This document shows positions 1 through 12,300 of a stretch of 64,000 nt of DNA, in pieces. The stretch spans positions 20,168,272 to 20,232,271 of the forward strand of contig NC_026659.2 in assembly GCF_000004075.3 (NCBI RefSeq), written 5' to 3'. The DNA comes from Cucumis sativus. Its lineage: Eukaryota > Streptophyta > Magnoliopsida > Cucurbitales > Cucurbitaceae. The translations under genes and the position numbers were made by a program. Within the stretch, counting starts at the first letter, position 1; each line of letters opens with the position of its first letter. Below the pieces are notes generated by a model. That model was not told the DNA's origin, did not search any database, and worked only from the letters and a program-made list of their open reading frames with translations.

Positions 1-489
1 ATAGCAATGAAATTAATTTTTTTTAGAAACTAAAATCAAGTAACAGCCCCTAAAATACTAATAATTTTTCTGTTTTAGAGGTAGACTCAAAATATAACAC
101 AATTTTTAATATTAAACAAATAAAATGTATATACAGCATTCCAGATATAGATGAAGCATCCTCCTGTTAGAAAATGAACCAAACAAAAAAGAAACAAGTC
201 TTAGTGTACAATCATCAACATCATGCAAGCAAAGAATCTGTCTCAAAGGAAACAAAGCCCTAGAAGAAACTAGGAGATTGATTATTCGTAATTGAAGTCT
301 AGAAACGGCGGCGTCTTGGATTGAGATTTGAAAATCCAGCAAAACCCTGTTGGATTCCATATCCAGGGATGGAGCTTCGACCATCAAATCAAAAGACGCG
401 GGAACCCAAGATATACAAGAAAATTTGAGTACCCAAACGTTCAAAGTTAAATTATTAATATCAGCTTTGCATGCTAAAGAACATCGTAT
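1..489. other. AT-rich intergenic flank, no supported gene
   Basis: An open frame of about 130 codons runs on the minus strand through this stretch, but it overlaps the tRNA-Trp gene, has no recognisable domain, and its composition looks non-coding. I see no convincing gene. The last ~100 bases are the 5' flank of the tRNA gene. Confidence 0.4.
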
Positions 490-561
490 GGATCCGTGGC
501 GCAATGGTAGCGCGTCTGACTCCAGATCAGAAGGTTGCGTGTTCGATTCACGTCGGGTTCA
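490..561 (+). tRNA. tRNA-Trp (anticodon CCA)
   Basis: A 72-nt cloverleaf can be folded by eye. The acceptor stem pairs 490-496 (GGATCCG) with 554-560, with two G-U pairs, and the discriminator base is A561. The anticodon stem 515-519 (TCTGA) pairs with 527-531 (TCAGA) and presents CCA at 522-524. The T-loop contains TTCGATT (B box, GTTCGATTC) and the A box lies at TGGCGCAATGG. There is no intron and no encoded CCA end. T-rich sequence just downstream (CTTTTCACTTTTATTT) suits Pol III termination. It decodes UGG in the cytosol. Confidence 0.95.
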
Positions 562-959
562 CTTTTCACTTTTATTTCATGATTTCTTATATATGAATAA
601 ACTTATTCGATTGTTGTACCTTTTAATAGCTACGCTGTATAAAACTACATTTACTTCTTTACTAAAATTAGTTGAAAAATAAACTATTATTAATTTATTT
701 ATGAATTATGATTTATGATTTTATCAAACTAGAGAATTAAATTTTAATTATAAACCTTATAGACTAAGTTATGTCCTTTTAAAAACTAAATTTGCAATAT
801 AACTTAAAATTTTAAATAATTCTTATTTTGTATTATTATATAATTTATAACACATTGCATAATACATATTATATTAAAAATGACATATTTTATTTCTAAA
901 TTTATTTAATATGACTCTACTTTTAATATGTAAATTTCAAATTTTGGATACAATATGAA

Positions 960-2495
960 CTCATTTTAAATCTTACTTTTGTATTTAATATAAGTTAGAT
1001 AAGAAGCGAGAAAGACTCCTTCATCTAAACCTAGACAAGGAATCTCCTTCTACAAACTTCTAAATAAAACTCTTACGGAGGACTCCTTCGTCTGTAATAA
1101 TCAGCCTAAAAAACTCCTATGGAGAGGCCGGATCCTTAGATCAAATCTGTTTGATAACTCTCCATCTCAATGGGTTCTTCATAGTAGAGATAGGTCGAAT
1201 GGGGCAGTGGAGTCCTACCTCACCAAAGCAAAAAATAAAGGTTTTGTGTAAGAAAGAGATAACTCGACCATCAATCCTTTTCCTTCTTGTTTGAGATTTT
1301 TTTCGTTCAAGAACCTTTGCTGTAAAGTGTTGCTACGTTGTCTGGTACACTGTTAATTCGTGAATATGTCATGTTAGGCTCTAACTATGCAACTAGAGTC
1401 GGCGACTAGGATAAGGTCGTACGATAAAAGGGGCATGATCCTACTTATGCATTGCTAACTTCATTAACTCAACATTTTAGTACATGTTTTTTTCTTTCTA
1501 TTGTCCAATTGCAAGTGAAGAGAGAAGTTTCTTGGGTAAGGTAGAGTCGAATACAGAGAATTTGTGATCCTAAAGGGTCAATCATGTGTTCTAACCTCAT
1601 GCGGTATCTATACAATATCATGATATGCACACAATATATTTTTATCCTATGTATTTACACTAATTAAGTGCAAGGGAGTAGCAAGATGAGGATGACAATG
1701 AAATGAAATGGAATGTGAACTCAAGTATTAGGCGATGAGATGCAAGAATATTTAACTAATTACTTGTAAAGCAAGAATAATTGACGCATCAGGGCCATAC
1801 AAAGCATTTATTAATTTTAAATTTAAGGAGATTATCCTCTTGGTGCTTTCACCATACTTACTCACCTTTCGAGATCCAAATACTTAGATTTAAGAGATTA
1901 TTTGTACATAATCTTTATGACTTAATCATAAGCAACCCATCCTAAATTAAGACGAGCAACCTCTTGATGCCTTCTCAGAACATACTTGCATTTCTGATAT
2001 GTATGCTAAGGATAAGTTCGACGACAAGATTGCATCGCTACAATTCTTTTGTTGCTTGTTTAGCTAAATCCATCACGCATCAAGCGACAATAGTTAACAC
2101 TGCCTTTTCTCTCAAATAAGACACGCCATTTACGGTCGCACTCAACAAGAATAAACAATGCACACATCTTGATTCTCTAGCGTAAACCTTCCTTCACCTT
2201 TTTCTCACATACAAGTTAGTTTGTATCTCCATTTTGCATCCATCTATCCCCCTTTACAGACTCTCTAGGAGTACATAAGTAGTTTTAGTCATGGTGCAGA
2301 TTCTTTTATACTTTATTCAGTTAATTCTTTTATACCGTTCAATTGATATAACAAACTCTAGAACTAAGTTTGATATTAATTTCCTGTGTTCGACTCTGGA
2401 TCACCCAAATAAACCTATTGTTTCACTTGTACTTGGACAAACAGTAAAAAAACTTGTACTCAACAAGGACTTAGTAGTTACGCGATAAAGAGGTA
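960..2495 (+). repeat. LTR-like fragment of a Ty3/gypsy retrotransposon (tentative)
   Basis: There is no gene in this stretch. At about 2385-2440 the text CTGTGTTCGACTCTGGATCA followed by a CCCAAATAAACC-type run resembles the sequence that closes the LTR of Athila/Tat-like plant gypsy elements. No intact terminal TG/CA pair, PBS or gag-pol frame was found, so this would be a decayed fragment. Boundaries are approximate and the family call is from memory of LTR ends. Confidence 0.3.
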
Positions 2496-2509
2496 CATAG
2501 TGAGTACTT

Positions 2510-3000
2510 CACATACAGTGATCATGACCAATGATTTATCGCAAAGAATTAATTGTGCATTTAGATAACCCTGAGTCCAAAGGAAAGTGAAAATACACAT
2601 ACCCACCAACAACTAGTAAACAAATAAGTTGTTCCCTTAAATGCCGACTATTTGTCTTGAATAACGAGTTCTCACCCATTCTTTGGTTCAAGAATGCAAT
2701 CATGTGTCTTGAGTGAAATGTCCCATAGTTAATAAATTAAGATCATTGAAACATACAATTATAGGTCCATTAGGTCCTCTACTAGTTCACTAAACTTAAA
2801 ACGATGATAATTAGCTTCGAATGATTTTGAAATGTTAAAAATTAGTTAATAAATTTTATGTTAATTGTATATGATACAATTAATATAATTATAATGTGCA
2901 CAAATACATTACAATATGAAGTTAATTTTGAATAAAAATGAAATTTAAACTTTATAACAAGATAGTATTAATATTTGAGTAGGATTGAAAGAGTAAATTA
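2510..3000 (+). repeat. Fragment related to the copia-type LTR seen at 56-58.8 kb (tentative)
   Basis: The string TATAGGTCCATTAGGT at about 2761 also occurs, on the opposite strand, inside the copia-like LTR near 57970, and the surrounding text is of the same style. No coding sequence is present. Limits are approximate. Confidence 0.3.
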
Positions 3001-3263
3001 AGAAAATATTTGAAAAACCACCCTTGAACTACGGAGTTTGTTACCATCGAACCGGAAGTTTTAATTTGAATGAATTAACTCAGTATATGAGTGTAGTTTC
3101 ATAATTAATTGTTAGTGTCCAAAAAAGGGAAGGAAAAAAAATCAGAACGTAGACAATATGGTGTGTGATATTAAGTATCAAAATATCCCCTGAAAAGGCA
3201 AACAATATCTTTTATCTTCTTTACAATAATCCATCTTCTTCCCATAACATTAACACCCAAGAA

Positions 3264-4127
3264 ATGGACGGTTCAGAAGGAGAAGAAGCTCGAAATCGAA
3301 ATCCCGACGAAAATTTCCTAGTAATTAGAGACGACTATTTTGTTCATCATGAATCCCCTGTTTTCCCCCCATTCAGCACGAAGATTTTCCAGTGGTAACT
3401 GTTGAGAATCAGATAGCCTCCAGCGAATCGGAATCATCAGAATCATCCACTCCGGAGAGTTCGGATATGCGACTGAGAGCCGTTGTGGTAGAAGCTATTA
3501 TGAGGGGTTGTGAGGTGGTTAAAGCGAAGGTGGTTTCTGGAATTGTTGGATTTGGATGGTATGGTGTGAGATTATGGTCTATTTTCGGGGCTACGGCAAT
3601 GGCGGGTTTGTTGATTGTATTGTTGTTTTTGTTAAAGATGAAGGTGTGGCTGCCATGGCGGCCACGAGGTTTGGCTGTCCGTAGGGATAGGGAGGAGCCT
3701 TTGGTTCTTCTCCTTAAACACAAGGATGAGGTTCGTTCTTTAATACCTAATCATTGCCTCATAACCTTTCTTTTAACACTTTTGAAGGATACAAAATCTC
3801 GTGAGTGTTAAGGTTTGCTATCTAATTTCTTTTTCAAATGTCGAGTTTTGAAAACTTTCATGTATGTTTGTATTTACTGTTTAGTATTTGATTAGAATTT
3901 CCAAAGGATTCAATAAGGTGAGAACTATAAACAGAAATTAAGTACAGATTTCATAATTAACATTCCTTTACTTAACACTTCACTACTTCATTTTTGTTTG
4001 TTTAATCATAGAAATTAATTTACATAATTTTATTTTTCAGAAAATCAATGAACTCTTGGTTCAAATTGCCCAAATGAATGAAACACTCTCAGCTCGTCGA
4101 AAGGTCCCTGTTGTCAGAATTAAATGA
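3264..4127 (+). CDS. Small single-pass membrane protein of unknown function, with an apparent frameshift
   Basis: I read two coding exons: 3264-3730 and 4041-4127, joined in phase 0 by an intron with GT at 3731 and AG at 4039-4040. The ATG at 3264 opens MDGSEGEEAR; after 36 codons this frame ends at TGG TAA. The next frame carries the rest: a Ser/Glu-rich stretch, a helix region, one hydrophobic span (GATAMAGLLIVLLFLLKMKV), a basic WRPRG segment, then LLKHKDE joined to exon 2 KINELLVQIAQMNE and a stop at 4127. The frames would join if the C run 3365-3370 had one more C, giving about 184 residues. It resembles small plant transmembrane proteins of the DUF6821 type, but that family call is weak. 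The continuity of coding character on both sides suggests either a sequence error or a recent mutation. Confidence 0.6.
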
Positions 4128-5730
4128 CAAATACAACCTCTAAAATGGTTCAATTCCTTGGAGGAGTTGGTCAATTTTTGATGGCATTGAGTTTATAATG
4201 TGTCCTTTGCAAAAGGAAAGTATATATTGAAACTTGTAATCTCAGTTTGTACATTTACTTTTCTTTCATACATCTTATATGTGTCTATATGTAACATCCA
4301 AATACTATACATTTATAAATTAACAACATTATTATACCTTTCTTCCCTGAGAGCAGTGTTTTGAATAACTTTAGAAGTGTAAAGTACAGATTTAATATTA
4401 TCAGGCCAAATGTTAGCTGATATAGCTTAAGGAGACGACACCCTCTAATATTCGTCGTGGTATGTTTAATTGGAAAACATTTTCAAGTATTTAATTTAAA
4501 AAATAAGTTATTTTGAAAAAGAATTGAAGTGTTCCGCTAGAATGTATTCATATTCAATTACCATCGAACTCAGTTGGAAAAGATCCATCAAACAACCAAT
4601 CGAATAAAATTTATAAACTACTATCCAATACAACCTCTACTACTGGGTAGTTTAGCACTAAGACTAAGTCATTCACAGTTCGTGCATAAAGAGATTTCAT
4701 AAATATAAAGGATTAAATGTAACCTAATTTGAACCATGAAGTTTAGGAAGTAGTGGTAATCTGATGACCCACAAGCTCACACGTCAAGTTATATAACCTA
4801 GAAAATGGTCTATGACGCCAAGTATGAGATTTTAGCTATTTAAGAGTTGTTTCGACTTTATTCAAGGAATCGACTTCAAGTTTCAATTTTCAATTTTGAA
4901 AACACTAAAGAGTACGTTTAAGAGATCAAAGAGTTTTAGCATGTTGGATTTCATTAGTTAATTATGAAATTTTGTATAAACATCATCAAACTTAATTCCA
5001 AATTATTTTCTTCCATAAACAATCCTTTCCCATGCGTCCTAATTGATAACAAATCTTTTGAAACCAATTCAAGTAACATGGCTTTAAGCAAGATTATTAG
5101 AAAGACTTTCATTATTTACCTAAATATTCCCACGAGAGATTAACTACAGTTTAATGTTATAGATTCAATCAAACATGCAATCTATCTATTGAACATTTAA
5201 TCTAACATTCTTTGAAGATCAATCAACAATAGCACAGTAGCATTTAGAAACCATGAAGTTCAACGATATTCATGATGAATTCTAAACATCAATCTAAATG
5301 TATAACCAAACATCAACACCCTAAAACTAGAGATTTTAGCCACTTATGACTCAAATATATATTCTCATACAAATTTGCATGCATTAAGTTTGAGAAGGGA
5401 TAAAGAAGCAAAAAAATCTACTTTCGTGTTACTTTTCTTTTGATAGAATCCACCAATCTCCTCTCAGGTGGCACATTCGGATCTCGAATGAGCTCCAAGA
5501 CTAATTCTTCACACTCTCTTATTTTTCTATGACAAACTCCCACTTTTAAGACTCAAGAATGTATGGCCTACTTTTAAGATTGTAATTTTCATAATATTGA
5601 AGTTGTTGAATTAGTTAACCATAATAACTATCGTATTGTAACAACTCCTCCACATAAATAAAACCTTCTGCCTTCGATCAGAGGAGAGATAGATTCATTG
5701 AATAAAAACTACCTCGTGATTTAAACCAAT
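4128..5730. other. Gene-free AT-rich stretch with probable LTR debris
   Basis: The first ~200 bases are the 3' UTR/terminator region of the upstream small gene. I found no coding exon beyond it. The right end (5600-5730) abuts a retrotransposon primer-binding site and may be LTR sequence, but I could not define a terminal TG. Confidence 0.35.
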
Positions 5731-6330
5731 TGGTATCAGAGTCCCTAGAATCCATGGGACCAATGGCCATTCATCAATCGGTTGAACAGGTGGGCGATGG
5801 CTGGAACGGTCAACAACAAGAGGGCGGAAGCAACCCTCGTCCTCTCTCCAAGGACTTCTTCAAGGTGCTTGCATGCAGTGTGTTGAAGCTTCAATGGAGA
5901 GAATGAAGAAAACACTGAATGGAGTTCTTCAAAGGTTAGAAGCTGCAATCTTGTTTCAAGAAACCATGATCATAACCCGTGTTGATTTGCTAGAAGACAA
6001 AAGTGGGCGGTGGAGTTGATGTGACTTGACGAGAATGGCGTTGGCGCAAACACGATCAGAGGATAACGACAAGTTGAGCAGTAGGGAATGGGTAGTTCCC
6101 GCCTAAAAATACCTATAAATACCCTTCCACTCCACTAGATACATACACACGAAAAGAGGCACATAGAGACATATATATACAACTAGGAAAAACAAGTGAC
6201 CACACTATATATAGAAGTTTATCCTTACCTACCTTTTCTTTGACCAAATTATATGTGAGCGCTTAGAGAGAGATTAGAGAGAGAAGTCCATAAGTCATTT
6301 CCCTACCTTATAAAAAAGTTATGCATAGCA
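5731..6330 (+). mobile_element. LTR-retrotransposon remnant: primer-binding site and start of gag
   Basis: TGGTATCAGAGT at 5731-5742 is the classical PBS complementary to initiator tRNA-Met, preceded by AACCA as at an LTR end. Twelve bases later an ATG (5754) opens MGPMAIHQSVEQVGDGWN, which stops near 5905. An overlapping frame carries a coiled-coil-like stretch (MERMKKTLNGVLQRLEAAIL) typical of the N-terminus of plant gypsy gag. The frame change marks decay. At 6109-6120 a TATA-like CCTATAAATACCC suggests a second promoter-bearing LTR or LTR-like piece. No pol domains follow. Confidence 0.6.
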
Positions 6331-6399
6331 ATGCATTTTTCTGGTTAACTTCATTTCTTTCTTTCCTATTTTAATACTTTTTTTTATGTATTGTTTGAA

Positions 6400-7800
6400 T
6401 GTTATGGAGTCCATAACTAAGAGGCCTACCCAGTGCCCCTCATGCATGGTGCACGTTGGTGTTTCCCGCACATCGTGTGTCGCACTAATCTCCAAGACAG
6501 TGTCATGCGCGTAGCTTGAGCGCGCATCTTGCCACTCAGCTGTGCCATGACCTTGTCATGTGCGTTCAATCTAACCCAAAATAACCTCTATGACTAAAAC
6601 ACGTGTCCATCTCACCTACACATGCATGACTCATGACCACTACCCAGTTACTATTTAATTTTCAAAATCATGACCCATCTTTGAAAAATCATAACTTAAA
6701 ATCCATAACTTTTTTTTATAAAACTTCCTTCTACAAAGTTGCTCTAAAAGGTCTTAACTTTCTTACCTCAAATTGTAGAAGGAAAATTCCAATTAATGAG
6801 TCCTATAGCTCTCTGGAAGTAAACCTTGCTTAGAATCTTTTGGAAAATGACCTTCTCACCTTCTCTTGATCAAAACACAAACCTTCTTGATTTAAAAATA
6901 ACCAACAACCCTCTTTCATAAACTAAACTCAATTATTAAACTTTCAAGACTAATTTGAGTGATTTTGCACGAGTAAGTTGTGAGAAATTGATTGTTGAAG
7001 CTAGCCTATTTATAAATTCTCTTGCATGTGATTAAGATGACACTTAATCTTGATTAGACTCACCTCTTAATCTCTTGTTAACAGCTTAGCATCTCCTCCA
7101 CGTCCTCCTTGGTTGCACAAATGCATGGTGACATGGAAATGACACCTGGACTTACTTTTAATCAAATGCCCTTAACATGCCACATACTTGTCCTACTCAT
7201 ATGGCTAACCTCCAAGTCATCCCTTGGCTGCCTAACTTCCTCGCGTGATACCTTCTTCACTTAGCTAACCTCCCACACTTGGCCGCAAGCCTTTCTCACA
7301 TGACACTCTTCCTTCGGTTAAATAACCTCTAAACACTTGCCACCAAGCCTTCCTTGCGTGCCATCAACCTTCCTCGCCCACCAACCTTCTTCGCATGGCC
7401 ATATCTCTCGCCTAAATAACCTTTCATGGTGTTCCTCACGTGGTCCTTGGCCACCCAAAGACAAGCCTCAAACGCCCAAGCATCATCTTTTGGAGGTTAG
7501 TTTCCTTACTTTGGTCGCCTACTCCATAACTCATGCCTATCCTTAGAGGTTTTCAAGCCTCTCTTTACTGCCCAACGACACCCTTTTGGAGGTTACATTG
7601 CCTTCCTTTTTCGCCCACATAACCTCCAAACATCTTATTACCTAGTTTTGACACTTAATCAAAATTTCTCAACTTCTCTCTTATTCTCAAACCTAAACTT
7701 AAATTTCAAATATTTTTACCTTCTTTTTCCATAAATTTCATTTTCTCTTGTTTTTGACCAATCTTAGCAAATCCGAAGGTTAAAGAAATTTTGACTTTCA
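6400..7800 (-). repeat. LTR-like repetitive sequence
   Basis: The region is rich in short repeated phrases (variants of AACCTCCAAACACTTGCC and CTTCCTTGCGTG) and shares its layout with 24.2-25.9 kb: a run of CTCAACCCTC/CTCTTTC text, then a TTTATAAAT-type box (7008-7018). On the minus strand this would be an LTR promoter. Short open frames within it look accidental. Confidence 0.35.
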
Positions 7801-7802
7801 CA

Positions 7803-8960
7803 GTGGTTGTGGTGGCGACTGTTGTGGTGATGATGGAGGTTGTTGATGCTTCCTTGCTTGAACCGTAGGGTCAAATTGCATCAGGGGACTCACCATGCTC
7901 TGAGGAATTTGAGGTACTGGGATGGTGCTACCACTAAAAGGTGTTGATACCTTAACCAAGTTGTGAATTGTGTATCGGACCTCACGACCAGTTCCTCAAT
8001 CAAACCAGTCAGCATTTTCATTTTGCTCCCTTATCACTTGATTTTGTTCTCTGATTGCAAGAAGTTGTGTTAGGAGCTCATGATTCTGTGTTTTAACTTC
8101 GTCATTTCTCCCTTAAGTTAATTCATTTGTACCTCAGTTTTGACACTTGCATTGTCTACTATAAGCTCTAAGTCGCTAAGTTGTCCATGACTCTACAAGA
8201 GCATTTCTTGTAAATTACTTTGGCACTAGATTATGTCTTCAAATTCCTTCTTCATTGGTTTACATACGTAATGATCCAGGAATTTGAAGAGATAATCATC
8301 ATCAACTTCTTCTTCGTCTTCTCTTACTGCCTCTTTTAGCTTGATGTTTTGTGAGCAAGTCTTTGCAGTTTGCTTTGGTAGTGGGGAAGATGTGTCTCGA
8401 CATCTACCTGGGTTTGTTTCCTCTTCCCTTTGGAGTGAGTCATTAACAACATCCACTTGATCTTTTCTTGTGGGGAATAACTCAGGGCTAAGTGTCCCAT
8501 CTTCTTGCTCTTTAAACGTGTCGTCAATGAACGCGGTTGGATCAGAAAAAAAATCTTGAAAAATGTCCTGATTCGATTATTTAGGGCTGAAGGGTTTATT
8601 TTGATTGGTTGGCTCGACGACAAGGAATTGAGAATTTTCCTTCCTTTTTATAGTTTTTGGTGGTATCCTCCTTCATTTTTAGACTCATTGTCCTTTTTCG
8701 TAGCCAAAATAGGAATTTTCTCCTAAATTGGTTCAAAGTTGGCTTGACTTGGCTTGAGGTTGATTAGTCCATCTTGGCCCCCATGGGCCACATTTCTTCG
8801 TCCTTGGGTTCTATTATAGGGCATTGTGCAACACCGTGGGGTGTTTTCAGCAGGCTTGGACTTGGATGGTTGAGAACAACCAAGCTTGCTTGGCCACTTT
8901 TGGCCTTTTCTTCCTTTGCTCTCTTGCCTTCTTTTCTCTTCATTCCATTTTGTTATTGTT
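7803..8960 (-). pseudogene. Decayed minus-strand reading frame, family not recognised
   Basis: Coding-like text survives in several frames. An upstream part is Lys-rich (KEGKRAKEEKAKSG style). A middle part from 8456 to 8226 starts MDVVNDSLQREEETNPGRC, continues acidic and ends at EFEDII. A final part of about 64 residues runs to a stop at about 7800 through REVRYTIHNLVKVSTPFSG and ends Gln/Pro-rich (QQSPPQPL). Frame changes and stops separate them. The context between LTR-like sequences suggests a transposon-encoded or transposon-captured protein. I cannot name a function. Confidence 0.35.
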
Positions 8961-9387
8961 CCCCGAATTCTACCACAACGGAGTGTAATATAATTGTCAA
9001 TAGAAAATCACGAAGAAGACATGAAAAACTAGGATGAAATGGTGTGAAAAAAGGTTAAATTTGAAGTACAAAGAAAATAAAATAAGATTCAAGGGTCCAT
9101 TCTATACCAAAAAAAAAAAAATGGTAAATTAGAATTATAGAAAAGAAAAAAAAGGGAATTGGCCAATAAATTATTTTTGTACAGAGGCAAAGTCCAAGAA
9201 ATCTTAACTTCATTTCGAATTTCTCTAATTTGCATTGGCACCCATTATAATTCCTTAAATACTTAATTAGAACATTTAAATCATTTAGGTGAACTGAAAG
9301 CTGAGAGTGCGCCCACTAACAAAACACAACACAACACAACCCACCAACGACGACACCCCCAAGCTGAAGCCGAAACCAATACTCAAA

Positions 9388-12300
9388 ATGGCGGTTTCTG
9401 GAGATCTCAGAGTCTCCGCAACACTCTGCTCTCACCATTCTCACCCTCTCCGCCCTTCTTTTCCTTCTTCAAAGGTCCCCAATTTCTCTTCTTTCTCTCT
9501 CTCTTTCTCCTTCTATTTGTGTACCTAGAATTTGGTGGCTGAAAGTTATGGGGTTCTGGATTCTGTGTTTAAATGCCTTCTTTCTTCCCCATTTCTTCTT
9601 TTGGTTGTATTGGAGGCCCTACCTCTGCACTTGGATTTTTTCCCATTGTTTTTATTTCCAGATTTCTAGGTTTTTCTGTGAACTGTAGCACCTTTTTTTC
9701 TTCACTTAGCTCCTCAATCGCTAGTTTTATTATAAATGCTCTAGTTCACACTTGGGGCTTAATTCCACGTATCCGATGTCTCTGCAGGACGAGTTTTCAG
9801 TGGCCGATAGCAATTGGATTGGCAAACATAAACCCCTCCTTATTTACAAGTTTTACCGTTTTATTCCAATTATAAATATACAGATCTTAGATGTTGTTCT
9901 TTGTGTAAGAATTATTGTGGGGGTAACCAAGATTGTGATCTTGTACTTGGGTAGACATAGCCAAAATTGACATTTTCTTCTGTTTTGTGAAGATTAAATT
10001 AGCTGGGACTGGTACGAAAAATTTGCTTTTAGGTGGATATCTGGATGGATTTTTCTTTCTCAGAGCGACTTTGTTCCTTATTTATATGCTATCTCAATGA
10101 AAAAAGGGTGCCTCCATAGCAGATTTCTGGATTTTTGAAAGTCAATGTTGGAATCGGAGCGTGGAGAGAGGGTGTTTTCATATAGTGTTTAGCATTGGTT
10201 ATCCCTCCTAGAGAGAACTAATTTGGTTCATCTAGGAAGAGGCCACACTAAAATTCTCTGGTCCCAAAGCTTGGTAAGTTCACCTCTTAATTGGCGTTCC
10301 TTAATGCCACGCTCATGTCGCCTAAGCAGAAATACCCTTGGGTGATACATGTGTAGAAATTTATAATTCTTTATAAACTGAAGGTGTTTCTTTGTGGTTG
10401 GCTTACAAAAATCTGATACCCCAGAGAAGCTTTAAAAAAGATTGCTCGGTGGGTCTGTGATGATAGATTATAAGGCTTTTTCTAGAAATGAAATTAAAGA
10501 AATATTTGTCTGGTTGGCTATATTACCAGTGCTTCAAAGAAAATGAGTCCTTGGACGATCACTTTCTTCATTGCCCATTTGTGTTGAAAGGATGGGAGTT
10601 TCATTTTCCAAAGATTGAACTTGTCTTTTGAAGCTTTTGTTATGGGGTGCTGATAAAGGAAAGGCAAGACTCCGTGGAACTGTGAAGAGCTCGTATGGCA
10701 CGGGGATAAATCTTTAGATTTTCTTAAGAGTTAATCTTCGCTTGATTGTTTCTGTAACAGCGTACGACTTATATGTTTACTGGTGTTGCTCCCCACCCAT
10801 AGGAAATGCTTTTGTAACTAGGACCCTTTGATGATTATTAATGATTGGATAATAGGGAGATATATATTTGAGATTTCAGATTCACGGGTCTTGGACAGGT
10901 GGTGGCAAAACTCACCGGTCTAAAAAGGAACGGTCGATGGATGATGAAATGTGGGGTTTGAGGAAATTAGTAATGCAACTGTGGAAGCAGGAGAATAGTA
11001 GATGTTATGGTTATGACTGAAGTTTAATAACATTTTTATTTGTTGAGATTATGGTTTTGCATTCAAGGAAGGAGTAATATATTTTTTCAAATCATCTTGG
11101 GTAAAAGAATGAGGTTGAACTTAGACTTCTATTGTAAAGGGAATTGTTTCGGGAAGTAGATGTAGAATTTAGTTATTTAGATGGGAGATAATGATTAGCT
11201 TCCAAGAATCCAACTTCAGTTGTGGGATAAAGAAAAAGAGAAGTTGTAAAGATTAGCGAATTGGATGGAGTTTTAAGATTAAATTACAGATTTCATACTT
11301 TAAGAGGGAAAAGTCACGTGGAGAGTGGTAGATGGAGGAGGAGGACAATTGATTGGGATGAAATAGAACGAAAGATTTAAAAATTATCTAGGACTTCATG
11401 AAAAATCATATAACCATTTGATTTTCCATTGTTGCAATTTTTTATTGGCCACGAAGTTTCTTGAAATTGGAGATATCCTAATGATGGGAAGACTCTTCTC
11501 TAGATGTTTGGATGGGGATTCCTCTATCTTGCCCTTAGCTGTTCTTTTGTGCCTTCTATGTTCAATATATTTCTCGTGTTCTTATCAAATAAATTGTTGG
11601 GAGATCCACCTCCTAAAACTAGGTTTAGGACATAGTGAAGAATGTGAATACATGATGTAAAATCGGATTATTCCTTATCATGTTGTGGTGATGGATTACT
11701 TTTCATTAAACTGAACAAATCACACTGCACAGTTTCTAGTGAAAGTTGTTTTCATAAAAAAAAAAAAAAAGTATTTTGTCCTGTTCTGACAACTGTGAGA
11801 TAGTTACACACTAGTGAAAATAGTTGGGATAGCATAGCAGTTCATTTCTATTTCATCTTCGAGTATTGTTCAAATGTAAATATTTGATAAATTTACACCG
11901 AACCAGAAGGAAAGTCATAGAGATGCAAGCCTAAGAAAAAAAATTCAAAAGCTCACCTTCTCTCCCAACTCTAACTTCTTAGTCTAAAATTGTCCTCCCA
12001 TGTGTCTTAGCTTATAAATATTCCTTTGATTCTCACTACTTGCTGGCCTAATAACGAAGTCAGTTCGAACTCACTACTTGCTGGCTTAATGGGTTTCCCC
12101 ATTATCTCCTGCTGTAGATATTAAAATTTTATCAATAACATCATGGAACCAGAAAGGGCACCGTCACAGATCATGCATCTCAGCATGAATCCTGTTCTTT
12201 AATTGAAACGACTAATTCATTGTCATTGGAAACTCTGCTAAAATTTGATTTTGAAACACTTGCACATGCCTTGCTACTTATTTCAGCATTTGTGCTTGCT

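Noticed and set aside
112..504. 130-codon open frame on the minus strand
   Set aside because: It overlaps the tRNA-Trp gene, has no family resemblance and no splice or start context that supports it.
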